In this document: positions 1 to 12,975 of the stretch, one piece after another
Layout: the number at the start of each line of letters is the position of its first letter
How positions within the stretch are numbered: the stretch's first letter is position 1
NCBI RefSeq assembly: GCF_040054535.1
Contig: NC_090782.1
Coordinates: 22,403,001-22,467,000, forward strand
Source: Antennarius striatus
Lineage: Eukaryota > Chordata > Actinopteri > Lophiiformes > Antennariidae
DNA length: 64,000 nucleotides
Direction: 5' to 3'
The notes under the pieces: generated by a model
The model's database searches: none
Told to the model about the DNA's origin: nothing
Seen by the model: the letters and a program-made list of their open reading frames with translations, nothing else
Program-made: the position numbers and the translations under genes

Positions 1-81
1 CATCAGTCGTTTTCTTTGTTTTCCTTGGTTCACTGATGCCTTTTTATTGGGTTGTTCATCGGCTGATTACAGTCAGCTCAC

Positions 82-3000
82 CGTTCTCATCCTGGGTTCT
101 CCAGCTTCCTTCTTCTGTGTTGCCGGTGATTCCTTTTTGCTGGAAATGTTCTTCAGCCTGTTTTCCTCCCGCTCAAAGTATTTTTCCACACTTGATTTCT
201 GTAGGCAAGCATGAAAGAAAGATTATTTCACATCTTTATTTCTCTTTGCATATGACTAATGACTAAAAAAAAAAAAAATTAAAAGTGAGTGCAAAAGATA
301 CGACTGGATTGAATTACAGTACCTCATTTTTGGAGGGGCGGTAGAGTGCCTTTGGGATTTGTAACACGCTGACCGCTCCTTTGTCATCTCCCACAGCCAG
401 GAAATGCTGCTTTGCTGTGAGAAGAAAATACAAGAAAGAAACAAGTTTCATAGATTGGAACTCTTTTATAACAAGGGAGATTATTCAAATCCTTTAAGGC
501 AATTATTTATTCAACTTGGTGGCTTATTTTAACCTATTTTGATTATCTTGAACCCAATCTTATCTGTTTTTGTTACTAAAGCAGGAGGTGAAGGGCTCAC
601 GGGAGGCGGTCCAGGGTTTGATGCTGGTGATCTTGGCTTCGGAGGCCTGTGAATGAACGTAGACGGGCTCGTTGGTCTTTTCGTTCAGGTTCCACACCTC
701 GATGCTGCCGTCCTCCTTCCCCGTGAAGATGATCGCCGGCCGGGATGGGGACCAGCACCCCGTGGTGTACAGCTGCTGGGAGCTCGGTGACAGGATGATG
801 GGGCCGTGCTGGGGGGTTGAAACATTGAGTTGAATATTGATGATTAACACTTTAAATTCTAGGACGCCTTTATTCGTCTGATTTTAATCTATGAGGGTTT
901 GTAGGGACCGGTGGCCTTACCATGATTCTTTCCTTCCAGATGGCAAAGTTATACCCTCCAATCGTCAGAACGACGTTTTTGAAGAAGGGTGATCGCTGCA
1001 CCGTGTTCACACACGAGTGATGGATGTTAAAACAGTGAAGGGGTCCAGTATCTGAGAGAAACAGGAAGTGAAACGAGGCAATACTTTAATAGAACAATTA
1101 TTATATGTGGCATCGGCAAAACCAAATACCGTGATGTTGGTTTAGACAAACTTGCTCTCGTGATTCAACCGACTGCTTCTTTTTCACTCAGGACTTCCAT
1201 TACTGTTGTGGTTAACATTAGAACTAACTCAAACGAAAACAAACCACACCCCGGCCTCCTTTGGCTCGTGGTCAGTCGAGCTTTGAGGTTTTTGGCCGGT
1301 CAAGAATATAAGATTTGCAGGTTTATTTTGCTTTCAGATCACTCTAATAGTCACATGGCAGAATACTCACTGCGCAGCCGACCAGAGTCGTCTTTCTCCA
1401 TTTTCCAGTCGATGAAAACAGTCTCCCCGATCTAGAGGTAAAAACAAACACATAACAGAACGAGGAAGCAAGGAGTAATCCTGGAAACGCCTGATTTCTC
1501 TCACACAGATTCTGCAGGTTCTACCAAGTAAACTTAGTCTTTTGAAGACAATAACAAACTCGACTCATCGCCCATTCACTTCAGACCTAATCCATCTTGC
1601 CATGACAACACACAAGTATGTGTACACATGAGGAGTGTGTGTGTACACAAGAGCGAGGCTAAAATAATCCAAGCTCTTCGCTCTTGGTTACAATTTCCAC
1701 TTTTGGTGTTGGAATGGATCCAAACGCTGCAGAGTCGTTGATGCATTGTTGGTGATGAGCGGGTCATACCGAGGGCCCGACTGGGAAGATGCTCCTCATG
1801 TAAATACAGAATAACGTCAGGGAAAGGTGGGCCCTTAATGACGGCCCTTCAACACAGATTTTTTTTTTGTTGAGGATTTTCTTACTCAAAGATGCAGCGG
1901 ACTGTAGAATTGGTATTTCCAACAGGTTTTAAAAAAAAATCATATTTTTGGGTCTGTTAATGGATTAGATTATTAGACGGTTGGATTCTGAAATTTGAAA
2001 CTGATTGTGTTTTTGTTTAAGAATAAATAAAGATAAGAAGAGAAACGGATTACTTTATTACTACTTAAATACTTATTATTAAAGTCAGACAGGAGTTGTA
2101 CTGAAACACGGTACTGCTCATTACTGTAAGAACATTTACCTCGGTCCCGATACAGAGCTTGATGTTGGCATCTTCGAGGGTTTGTAGAGTTTTAGCCGAG
2201 GGCACTCGGAGCCGGCTGTAGTCTGGGAGGAGCTCTGATCTATACCCACTTCCAACTGGTTTTTCTACCATAGAAAACAGCGGGAGGGGGGGTAAGGAAG
2301 GTGCGGGAATTAACAACTAATTGTAACATTCATGGGCTTTTCTCAGACGAGCAAGAAAGTCAGTAGAACCTCATGAGGGGCAAACATGTACATCCCAAAA
2401 AAACTCACACATTTAAAACCAAAGGAAAATGTAATAAGGGAAGAATTTCAAAATACACCTGATGTTCCAGGAATGAAACATACATAACATGAAAAAAAAA
2501 AACGATTACATGTATTTCTGATTCAATGTATGGCAAGGAAAGAGATTGAACAGTGGCATTAGTGTAGCCTGCTCTGTAATCTGACCATGAACAAGATGAC
2601 AGAAGGACAAAAGAGGGGGCGGTGGAGAGGGGGTACAGCCGAAGTGAATGGGCTGGTAAAAGGGGATGTGAGTGGAGTGGGAAAGAAAAGAGGTGGAGGT
2701 GGGAATGAGGATTGTGTTGAGAAGGAGGAGGGAGGGAGGGGGGCCGGTAAGGGAGAAGGGTGGGACGGTTGAGATAGGCAGGACTGGTTGTGATGGTAGA
2801 GTCATTTTCCATCACAAAGGCCTGATGGTCTGTCAGGGACAGTGCAGGACTATCTGTTCACACCCGCCGATCAGCGGCCTGCTCCCAATCAAGCCTCTGC
2901 TGGATTAGTTTCTCAAGGTCGGATCGGATTACCCGCTCACACATCTCCTAAATCCACTCTCCCCCAGTTAAGATGTGTGTAAAGATAAAGAGACAGACGA

Positions 3001-6000
3001 TACAGCTGCACCTGTAGACATTTTACGCAATTTTGCGACGACGCGCCGTCGCTCATCTGTTTCTACGTCCCACGAAAGTGGAGCTTTCCTACGATGGCTG
3101 CAACTGTTTTAAGGTGCAAGATAAAAGCCACAGAGAAAAGATTTAGATCGGCGTAGATTCAATGTCAGCTATTAAAACTTTAATAACAGGGTAGCTGGAA
3201 AAAAAACGGCATATTTATTAACTCAGTTAGCGAACATATTAATTCCATAACCGCCAGCATTCAAAGCTGTGTTTATGGATGGACCTTCATCCAGACAAAG
3301 ACCAGTCTCTTCTTGACCAGCAGGACACACACGATCATCTTCTAGCCTTCGAGGAGCCTGAGCAGCATATTGCAAAGAGCTGACAGTCAGCAAGGTTAAT
3401 GCTCTGCAACTATGAGGGCCTTGTCTTGGAAGTAACACTTAATAAAGTGCTATGAAACCAGAGGAGAGAAGAGGGAGACGGGCGGAGAATGAGAGTACCT
3501 GGAGGCGAGGTGAACCCTGCCCCAATGATCACTGTGTTCAACCATCCAAAGCAGAATTTGAGAATCTAAGATCCTCCCCCCCAAAAAAAGAAGAAGAAGA
3601 TAAAAGAAAATCCTTGCAGACATTTGAGATTGACAAACTGGGATGGTTGTGTTTGTAACGGCTGTTTTTGCATCATAGGTTTTTGCGTTTAAAGGTGTGA
3701 CTAAACATCGATGTGCCTTTACTTGACAATTTGTTTTGTTGGTAAGCAAGTGGCCTTAAGTTGCTTGGCATCCAAAACTAAAACCAGACAGTGGTTATTT
3801 GTACAAATCTGTGTTTGGTTAACTGTTATTTGTGTGGGTGACCGAAGGGAATAGGGCGAGGCGCTGCCACAGACAGAAACAAATAAAGCGAGGTCGCCTG
3901 AAGGCGAGAATCGCTCACCTGTGGCCGGACCCGTATTATTACCAGCGCAGGTGTCGTGTCCCAGGCTGAACTTCAAGGGAGTGTATTCCCCACTGGTATC
4001 GATCCTGGCAAAGGAAACCTGACACACCACAACAGAAGGAGATGACGTTTGACGTCTGAAGAACTGACAGATTAAACAACGTTCCAAACAGATTTGTAGA
4101 GATTTGGAATCTAAAGAAATGAAATGTCGAATTTAAATAAATTGATTTATTTTCATGTTGAAAATGCAGCCTAAAACCTTGATCAGAGGTTTCCATGTCC
4201 GGTCCAGGTGTTTGAAAGTGTCGGGGGCGCCGGAAGTCGTCGACTGGGGATTCCTATCCACGGCTGATTGGCTCAACTGTTTCTGCACTCGCACGTCCCA
4301 GAGCATCAGAAAGCTACCGGGGGACACACACAAACAGTAGTACCTGCAGACCTTATGACTTTAATCTAGCAGATGTAAGTTTAAATCTGTCAAACTGTAA
4401 ATACATTTGATAAATGAACTCTTGAATGTTTACTTGCATGTTTTCCGTGTGCGACCTTACCCGTCCGGTGAGCAGGAGATGATCTGAACTGAAATGTTTA
4501 ACCTGTTCTCCACCACTAGGCCCGTCCTGCTCATCTGAACAGAGAGAGAAAAAGAATCAGAAAATCAACTAGCATCCATTCAGGTGGTTGGAAAAAGGGT
4601 TCCTCAAGATGCTCGACTAATTTATTTATCCTGATACAAAATGTCTTATTTCATCATTAAAGTGACAATATGAGACGAACATGCAATTATTGGAGGATGC
4701 CAATAATTGTATATTTATGTATAAGCTTGGTGCCTCCTGGAACCCCAGGGGCCTAATCTCCTGTTGATATTGTTTAATTCAAGTGACTTTTAACCTTAGC
4801 CAGATAAGAAATTCTAAAACCAGATATAGCAATCATTAGAGCAATAAGAGACCTGACTGTGTGGCGTTTCGTGTTTATTTTCACTTCGAGTCTTAGGTGT
4901 ACAGGAATGAAATGTACTCTTGCTGCCTTTGGTATGTTGGAAAATGTTCCGCAGTGTTTACATTAGATAGAAACATGGGAATGCGAAAAGGTTTGACAAT
5001 GTTTTGCTGAGAGTTCTCCTGGGTCGTCACACGAAACGGCTTTTGTTAACAAAGAGAGGCCACATAAAAAAAATATGGTTTAACCTTGTGGGAGCATTTA
5101 GCACCTTCACAAAGCACCTGGGATGGGAAAAAGGTCAGGAAATAAGTGTCTTTAGCGTTCGCTGTTCTATTTCAGGAGATCTGACGATGGTCTGCGTACC
5201 TCAAATGTCGGTGGCAACCAGTGGATGTCGGTAACCGGGGCTTTGTGTCTGCTCTCTAAGGCAGAAAGCCCACAGCAGCGCACAACAGGAGTCTTTTTCT
5301 CCAGGTTATCATCGAGGTCCTGGTGGGAGGTTGGACACAAAAGAAGCAGAATGTACAGTGATCTCTGACAATCCAAACACAACGGTGTTACGCGACGGTG
5401 ACCAGACATCGTACAACGACCCTGCTAGGTATTCACACACTGTAAACCATAGTGGTAGAGCGTGCGTTAGAGCGTGTCGTCCAATGTTCAGAGATCGGCG
5501 GTTCGATTCCCGCTCCCGCTTCCTGCTCTACTCTACCTCCTGCGTACAAGCCCCCTGTGTGTGTTTGTTTGTTCAGGGGCTGTGTACAAACTAATGGACT
5601 AACTAAAGTGTGCTCTTAATTTCCCTTTGGGGATTACGAAATTAAATTTTAAAAAAAGGTTCTTTTCTCTTGAACCTTGTAGGACTTGTCAAAAAATACG
5701 GAAAGCTCCATTTAGAGGAGATGTTTGGTTTGTTTATTCTGGGATAGAAAAGCGTAGAAAAACATAAAATGCATGAAAGCAGAGTGATTGTGTTTTGAGC
5801 GATTACACAGGGATTAAAACATATTCAAGAATGAATTTGTTGTCAATTAAAGATCCTAAATCCCACATGCCGGACCATTAGTAAGTGATTATAATGCCTT
5901 TATTGCAGCACACAGTTGAGTACTTAACAAAGTAAAGAAAGAAAGGTTTAAAACCTCGTAGCTCGCTTGATAGCATTGTGTACCCATAAATCAACCTACT

Positions 6001-9000
6001 ACAGGGTTTTTATTCTACATTTATCTGATAGGCTACAGTAGCAACAGGTGTTGTTGAGCACAGCTTTCACACCGCTCGAAGTGGCAATAAAGACTTTTAG
6101 CAGATAAGCAGATACGACGGCTGCTGCTTGCACTGCAAACAAAAGGGAGAGGAGTGATCTGATTTGCCCGGGTGTTATCTTCTATACGGTGGAGGATGGA
6201 GGACTTGTGTAACAGCTGGAGTCCCTGAGCTGATGCTGTTGACTCTGGAGAATGAAGAGCAAACAAGCACGGAGAGAATGGAGGGAGGTACGGAGGGTGG
6301 GAGAGGGGAAAGTATGAAAGGAAGCAGCAAGAACTGGGATGGAGACAGCTGTTCTTGTCGAGGTAATAAAAACACACAAAGCAAATGGGGGCTGGATGAT
6401 GGGGGCATACGTGTCTATTTAAACACAGCGGCCGAAAGGAAGGAGGTCAGACTTTGAGCGGCAGAAAAGGTTTAATATTTGGATGTCTGGATGTCTCGAC
6501 AGGAAACGGTGGATTTAATGGACAAACTAACTGTTCATTTAAATCTGAGTGCTGGTTTTTGTCCCTTTTACCTCTCTCTGTGCATCTTTTTTTATTACAG
6601 TTCATAATCAGATTTAAATAGCGCACACATACCATTAAATATTAGTTTACTCTGTGGTTTCAGTATTTTCAATGCAGTACACATACTGCTCTATGTGGGT
6701 TTTTTGCAAGAGCCATAACAAGATGCTCTTGCAGTGGGGGTCACGAAAATGACACAACCGTGCTTTGAGTCAGGCTTGGCATTAGCGGGTTTGCGGAAAT
6801 AGCTTTGACAGCTGTGGCTAGTTCAAAAAGGACCATTACACCACTGCATTCCCATCTAATGAAAGGGTGAGGATGAGGAGGGAACCCAGGAGTCCATGTT
6901 TCATCATCTCACTCTGTCATACGAAGAGTCCAGCCGCGTGCTCCACCACACCGAGGGCCCACGTTTGAATAAACCGAGCTGACATCATCGCTCGCAAAAG
7001 AACTATAGTAACTGATACCACACGTAAGGTAACAAAAGTTAGACAGGGAACACCGTGTGTCACTAGATCAACAGTGTGTACATTATAGGGACAGGATGTG
7101 AGCGCTTACAAGTGTGTCGGTGTTGACAGAAACCTTTTTACTTCCAGCCTGCGGTGCTTGTAGGTGTGTGACATGAGCAGAAATGTCCCACAATGCAACC
7201 TGTGACAACAACAGTGAGATACAATCAATCAATCGTGTATCAAATACAAAGAAATGTAATCAAAATCAAAAAAAGGGATTTAAAAGATGTGAACGCGATT
7301 GAAAATATATCGGATTCATCACATTTATTCTTAATCACTTTTATTTTGAAAGTGCCGAGGTAGCAAACGAAACTTAGGCAGCAAATGAAGAGATAAACCA
7401 GATCGAGTCAGTACCTGGCCATTTACGCAGCCGCCAACAATAATATTTGGATCGGTGGGGCAGAACTCAAACGCAAAAATGTCATCTGGGCACTCCAGCA
7501 GCAGCTGCAAAGAAGACAGAAAGCCACAGACACAAGGCAGAAATATTAGACTTCAAAAGTACATAGACATACCAAGTGTTCGTTTATTCTCATCTCTCCA
7601 TATGACGTTCATCTTTTAATCCACAAAACCAAATGCAAACAGTAGATTCCATTTCATTAGGCAAGAGGGGTAAAAGACCCAGGAGAGGCAGGATGGGGTT
7701 ACAGCTTTTCAGCATCGTCTTTAAATCCCCTGGGGTTTAAATTAGGGGCAATAGTGAACTAAACACTGCCCAGACTAGATAAATATAATTATTTCCATTA
7801 TCTGACGTATCTGGTTTCCTCTCTGCCACTTTGACCACCGCTCAGGCAGATGGTGAAACCGAAGCACCAATGGAGGCACACTTCATCCACAACTCATATT
7901 ACCTTATGAGTGATTTTTAGCAACGCAGCTCTATTGATTGAAAAGCCCAGATCAAATCAATAGAGCTTCTCAAATTTTCCTAGAGAAAATAATAATAATA
8001 ATAATCCTGAGACAATGACGCAAAGCAAATCCTTATTTTACAGCCATTTGTCAGAGAAAATTGTGTCTGGAACAGAAATGATAAGAACAGAATTTGCCTT
8101 TAAGCTGTCAGTGAGACACAAAAGCGTCTCCATGGGGTTTTTTTTTTAAACTCCTCCATTATCAACTTTGACTCTGACAGCCCATCATGTAATTTCCATA
8201 CCTGGGGGTCACAGGGGTTAGAGAAGCTATGGAAACAAATCAGTGAGGGTCTGCCAGGAGAAATCCTGGACTCGTTCGACTGCTCATCTTTTTTCGCTGT
8301 CAAAGCCACAGCTAACACACCTATCACATAAAAAAAAATACATCACAGCAAACAGTTTGTGCACTGCCAAGCAGCAGAAATACAGATGAAAGCTACTTAG
8401 TTAGCTATCTTATTTAGCTGTACTGCTGCCACAATAGATTAAGAGTTGAAGTGAGAGTAACTCCTTAATCATCAGTGTACAGCTTCAACGTTTTTAAGGT
8501 TTGTGTTATAATAGACATATAAAACCATGTACTCAATATCAATATCGATCACATTTGTTCTGAAATATGAACTGAAGAAATCTGATACAAATAATGGATT
8601 TTACACCAAGAACTGAACGGAGATTATTGATGACATCATGGTATTTGAGTAGCTAAAGAGTCTCGTACCGTAGATGGTAGGATGCCACGTGATGCAGCTG
8701 ATCTTCTTGTCCTTTGTGTTCTTCTGGTCTCTGAAGACCTGATGGAGCATCAGACCTTCAGAAATCTTTGTCGACCAGTCGCCGTCATCGGCTTCTGTCT
8801 CCAGATCGCTCCAGTCGTCGGAGAAAATGTTCATGAGTTGTTCTTGCTGAAGGACTTGGAGAACCCTGAAAAGCAGACATTTTTCTCCTCAGCGTCCTTT
8901 AGAATATGAATGTGTAGTACGGTAAAGCGTGAGCTTGGGTCAGATATCAGTTCTCCTCTAAATTTTAAAGTCACTTAGGAAGCAGAATGAGGAATTGCTA

Positions 9001-12000
9001 GCGCATGCTTTTACCCGGGTGTCACAGAGATGCAAAAATTCTTCAGACTCTCAGACTGGAGGATTTTCTCTTTGTCTTCATCACTGAACTCTCTTGGAAT
9101 GTACTGGGTGAACATATTTCTCTTAATGATCCTGAAAAAGTGGGCAGAAAATAAATATGCAATGCATTAGTGGAGACTCTGATATATGGTGTATAAGGTG
9201 GATTTTATTCCATGGATATAATGTGCATCTTCTGAGTGTAAGGCACAAAGGATCCGCTCTACAGAGAACAGATTCATTTGTGCTCCAGCTTTGCTGGCGT
9301 ACCATTGTGTTTGAGTGGTGAGGCTTTGCACCCTGTGAACCGCCTGCACCCCGCAGTCCCTCTCCATCTGCTTGATGCTGAATCTGCTGTCTTCGTAGGG
9401 GTCGTACTCGGCGTAGCTATTCTTAGCACGCGCAGGGTCTTGGTCTGAAAAACTGACTGGTGCACCAAACTTCCTCTGCAGTCTGGATAACTTGTACTGC
9501 AGCTGAGGACAAAGGGAAAGAAAAGGGAAATGAAGGAAAATAGCATTTTTTTTATGTGCCTGATGTGGTTTTTACCGCACTACCTTTGGTCTGATCGTTT
9601 TGACAGATTCGTTGTCTATTTCCAGTTCGCTTCCAAGAGATACCCATGGCTTTGATTTAGGGGGTCCACTGCATTCATCCTCCTCTTCTGGTTTCTCTGT
9701 TTCTGGGGGCTGCAGAAAAACAGAAAGGTTTGAGAGCATATGAAGAACATAAAGCATTACATCAGAAGTTTATTACCTTTTCTTTTTATTTACAACAAAA
9801 TAAAATCTAGTGTGTGTTTACACTGAAGAGTCTGTTCTTGGTCTCTGGCGTGATCACCAGGTAGAAGTTGGAATTGTAGGTGTAGTCTCTGTCATAAACC
9901 AGCAGGAGCTCCTCCTCTGGGTAGTCCTATACAGGAAGACACATGTGTGATTAGCAGTTATCAATCAATAAATAAATCTCTGTCCAGATCCTGAATAAGA
10001 CAGCTGGTATTACTTCAGACACAACAAAACCAAAAATTTAAGAGGTCACATGATCTCACCTGAAGCACGAACACTCTCTCACTTTACGTTGATCTATTAC
10101 TGTATATATTCATCACCTTTCTCTTTGTTAAGTCCAGATGTGATGTAAGATTAATTCTATATTTAATGCATTTTATTACTGGATCACCTCACCAGCACAG
10201 TCTGCTTGATGGGGCTGAAGTCCGACACCGCAGCCCTCGTCTGTATGTCCTGTAGGATGTCATCTTTTTTAAGCAGCTTGTAAGGATTCTCCTCTGTGAC
10301 GTCATCATCGGCACGGCAACCGAAGAGCTCCTGGGTGTTTGATGTCACGATCAAGGGTAAGACATCATCGGGATGATCTTGGTGAGAGGGTTCACAATTA
10401 GTATGTGAAAAAAATATATAACAAGTTGGAATTTCTTTTTCAGTTGACCTGGATTTGAAAGGTTAGCTTGTCTTCTTTTCTCTCCTGTTAGCTGTTTAAA
10501 GTTCAGGTTCAGGTTTTCATACAGCTTCATCCATTAGATGAAGTGATGGCAGAAAAAAATGAACATATGAAGACGCAACACACTGGTCAACTGAGATTCC
10601 CAGAATAGACTTAACTTTAAATCTTACATTGCCTGAGGAGTTTTTACACCTATCCTTGCCCCTAATTTTCAGATCAAACACAGGCCTCTGATCTTTCACC
10701 TGCCCCTCCCTCCAGGGCGGACCACCCTACGACATCACAGGATGAAATGCAATCCATGCAGCATCCAAAAAGAAATGATTTTCTACCTTACAAGTATGCT
10801 AACGGCAGATGGGCCTGCATGAACTGCAGACGTAAACTGCTCGGTAGATGGACCCATTACCACTACAAAGCTTTCCTATAACAGTCTTTGCAGACGCCTC
10901 CATATCAAAGTCAGACTCGGTCCGGGACATACGACAGTAAACATGGTTCTCCATAATGACAGTTTTCATCCCGCTCGCGGCCTCTCTGTTCAAAGCCTCT
11001 CCAGAAGGTTGCTGAGGGAACGCTGGGAATGCTAAAGCACAGCTTAAGTAACCACTTCCCAGCTGGGTGTGTCCACCTTTTCCCACTCACACCACTTAGG
11101 CTTCATGCCAGATCATTGTAGTAGAAACACACACTCCTCGTGTCAGTTTTATCTCAACCGTGGCATTAATGTTTTTATTTGTTTGAGATATAGAAAAATG
11201 CAATGACCCATTAAGGGGCTCTATGTTTTGATTTTATCTTTCTCTGTTAATGTGAGTTAAATATCCCAATCGTCTGCATCCATAACCTTCTGTATTATAT
11301 TTTAGGAAGAAGACTTTTAGGCGAGGTTTGAGGTCAGGATTGGGTTAAGGTTTATTTTAAAGGCATGATCTTTAACTGCCCCAGGAGTAAATGACATAAT
11401 CTATAGTAAATAGATATGCCTGCATTGGGTCAAAACTATGTTTAAGTGCTGGTATGTTGACAGTAAACCAGATGAAGACAATGGGGACCCACAGCTGACT
11501 GGAGTGCATGTCCAAAGGCTATGTAACAGGACGCTCAAGATCACGTCAGAAGAGGGAATATCCTTTCTCCAATTCCTCAAAGACATTTTTTACACCCCTA
11601 CTTCAAAGCGAGTTCTGTTTTTCCTTTGTCATTTGGTTTATCTATTATAAACATCTGTCTTATCAGACAAATCAATAAAGCTGATGAATTTTAATTTGAA
11701 ATTTGAAATTAAATAATTACACTCAAAAGTTATACAACATTTAAAAAGTTTTTTTTTTTTAATTTATTTATTGTGAAACACAACTTAACAAGTGGGCGGA
11801 AAAAAACATTCATACCTGGTTTTTCCTCAGGTGGTGGTGCCGGTGGAATCTTTTTAGAAGTCTTTTTTGCCTTTTTGCCTAGTTGGGAGAATCGGTGAAC
11901 AGACGTTTGACTACTATATTGACCTGATTTGATTATGCAATGAAAATCAAATAAAAAAAATTCCCCATGGGGATAGAAACAGGATGGTTCTTCCTCTTCA

Positions 12001-12056
12001 AATATGCATTTAACATTTACTTTACTTGAATAATTGCACTCACTTTTTTTTGGCAT
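82..12056 (-). CDS. dnai3: Dynein axonemal intermediate chain 3 (WDR63), 3' partial
   Basis: WD-repeat intermediate chain of the inner dynein arm (family of Chlamydomonas IC140), needed for motile cilia and flagella. Exons, 5' to 3': 12056-12044, 11878-11816, 10377-10193, 9926-9822, 9709-9584, 9502-9303, 9131-9015, 8865-8669, 8320-8202, 7504-7415, 7199-7110, 5319-5200, 4534-4461, 4313-4178, 4018-3919, 2264-2140, 1431-1371, 1051-921, 808-601, 414-323, 198-82. They sum to 2469 nt (823 codons) with every phase matching and GT-AG at each internal boundary. Human WDR63 is about 891 residues, so roughly 70 C-terminal residues lie beyond the left edge. The N-terminus is a Lys/Pro-rich stretch beginning MPKKSKKAKK. 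Family marks include CRADDDVTEENPYKLLKKDD in exon 3, ITWHPTIYG in exon 8, ALWDISAH in exon 11, LMLWDVRVQKQL in exon 14, FIDWKMEKD in exon 17 and FTGKEDGSIEVWNL in exon 19; the last exon starts the charged coiled tail (EKYFEREENRLKN). Exon 14 has a weak donor (GTTTTA). Divergent from mcoln3, as in human. Function is inferred from the family; identity is very likely. Confidence 0.93.
4684..4709. repeat. Perfect 10-bp inverted repeat with a 6-base loop
   Basis: CAATTATTGG and CCAATAATTG flank AGGATG, in the dnai3 intron between exons 12 and 13. The arms contain CAAT/TAAT homeobox-like cores. Confidence 0.85.
5440..5665 (+). mobile_element. tRNA-derived SINE
   Basis: A pol III promoter-like head has an A-box-like TAGTGGTAGAGCG at 5450-5462 and a B box GGTTCGATTCC at 5500-5510, 38 bases apart as in a tRNA. 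A body without coding potential follows. It ends in the LINE-like 3' tail TTTCCCTTTGGGGATTACG and an A-rich terminus at 5640-5660. It lies in the dnai3 intron between exons 11 and 12, antisense to the gene. Ends are approximate. Confidence 0.75.
7927..7967. repeat. Perfect 13-bp inverted repeat (hairpin)
   Basis: AGCTCTATTGATT at 7927-7939 and its exact reverse complement at 7955-7967, separated by 15 bases. It lies in the dnai3 intron between exons 9 and 10. It could form a short RNA hairpin, but the stem is shorter than a miRNA precursor. Confidence 0.85.
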
Positions 12057-12304
12057 CTCACCTCCTGCACTGTTTCCTGCACTGTTTTATATAATTTAAT
12101 AGGCAGCAACCTGTCTGACGACAAGAACAAAGTTTTACACCGAAATTCACCACCGAAAGATTCTATTTCCACGTCAGACACTGACGGAGCAGCGTCCGAA
12201 ATATCATTATTGTCGCAATGTCGCCATCTTGTGGACAGAATGATGAACTTTATTTTTCATTGTTGAAAGTATAAGTCATGCAGAAAATTGATACACTTAT
12301 TTTC

Positions 12305-12311
12305 TGTTTAC
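12305..12311. promoter_or_regulatory. Forkhead (FOXJ1-type) site candidate
   Basis: TGTTTAC, a core forkhead motif, lies about 250 bases upstream of the dnai3 start and 190 bases from the X-box. FOXJ1 and RFX factors act together on motile-cilium genes. The motif is short and expected often by chance. Confidence 0.3.
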
Positions 12312-12499
12312 TGATGCATTAATGTGTGAGCAGCAAAAAATGGTGTTGTTTCTCATTACACATTATTGGTACTGTTATCACGCAGACTTGTCAGTGGTTT
12401 GATTGAGAATGATAATAAATAAAACCATCTTTACTCAAAGCACACAATCTGAGGCCTGTTAAACAGGAATGAAGACTGTTGTTTTGTTTGTTGTTCACT

Positions 12500-12513
12500 G
12501 TTGCTATGGAAAC
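12500..12513. promoter_or_regulatory. RFX X-box motif upstream of dnai3
   Basis: The 14-mer GTTGCTATGGAAAC fits the RFX consensus RYYNYY-N2-RRNRAC at every constrained position. It lies 444 bases upstream of the dnai3 start codon. X-boxes bound by RFX factors are a known mark of ciliary gene promoters, which agrees with the dynein-arm identity. Binding itself is inferred. Confidence 0.6.
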
Positions 12514-12849
12514 TGAGTCCATTGACTGTCGAATGCTGCTGAAGAAATAGAAATACAGTATGCTGGTCCTTACTGTTTGGACGGGTCGTTTGCTGCAACA
12601 GCTGGTTGTTCTTTGGAATGGCTTCTGCCATGTCAGTAGGGTTTATCTTAGCAACTTGGAAGGAGATATTACTTTGATCTGTGAGCTTCAAATGTCACTT
12701 GAAGATTGAATGTCATGAAAACATCAAAGTAAAGTCTTGGACGAGAGTTGGAGATCAGCGACATCAAACATCTCAATGGAGGTGATACGCCCTTGTTGCA
12801 GAAAAGAGGAATGGACTTCGAGTGAAATCATCCATTCATCTTCAGGACC

Positions 12850-12975
12850 AGCTTCTTCCGCCGTCGTGTGTTGCTGGAGCCTTTCCCAGCAGACTTGGAT
12901 CGTGAGGCAGGGGTACACTCTGGGTACGACGCCAGTGCACCGCAGAGCCACATGAAAGACACACAAACACGCCAG
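12850..12975. repeat. Interspersed fish repeat copy, unclassified
   Basis: Contains the recognisable run of phrases TGGAGCCTTTCCCAGC, GGGGTACACTCTGGGTACG and CAGAGCCACATGAAAGAC, a decayed version of a repeat widespread in teleosts (consensus-like 'gcctatcccagc ... gggtacaccctgg ... cgcagggccacac'). A second copy is at about 52861-52990. The repeat class is not certain to me. Confidence 0.55.

Noticed and set aside
2587..2908. Open frames on both strands in a GA-rich segment
   Set aside because: Low-complexity purine-rich intron of dnai3; the frames reflect composition.
5500..5510. Possible genuine tRNA gene (B box present)
   Set aside because: No acceptor stem closes, and the body and tail are those of a SINE.
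10799..11086. Minus-strand frame with CxxC-like pairs near its end
   Set aside because: Lies in the dnai3 intron between exons 2 and 3, no splice links and no recognised family; at most a decayed transposon piece.
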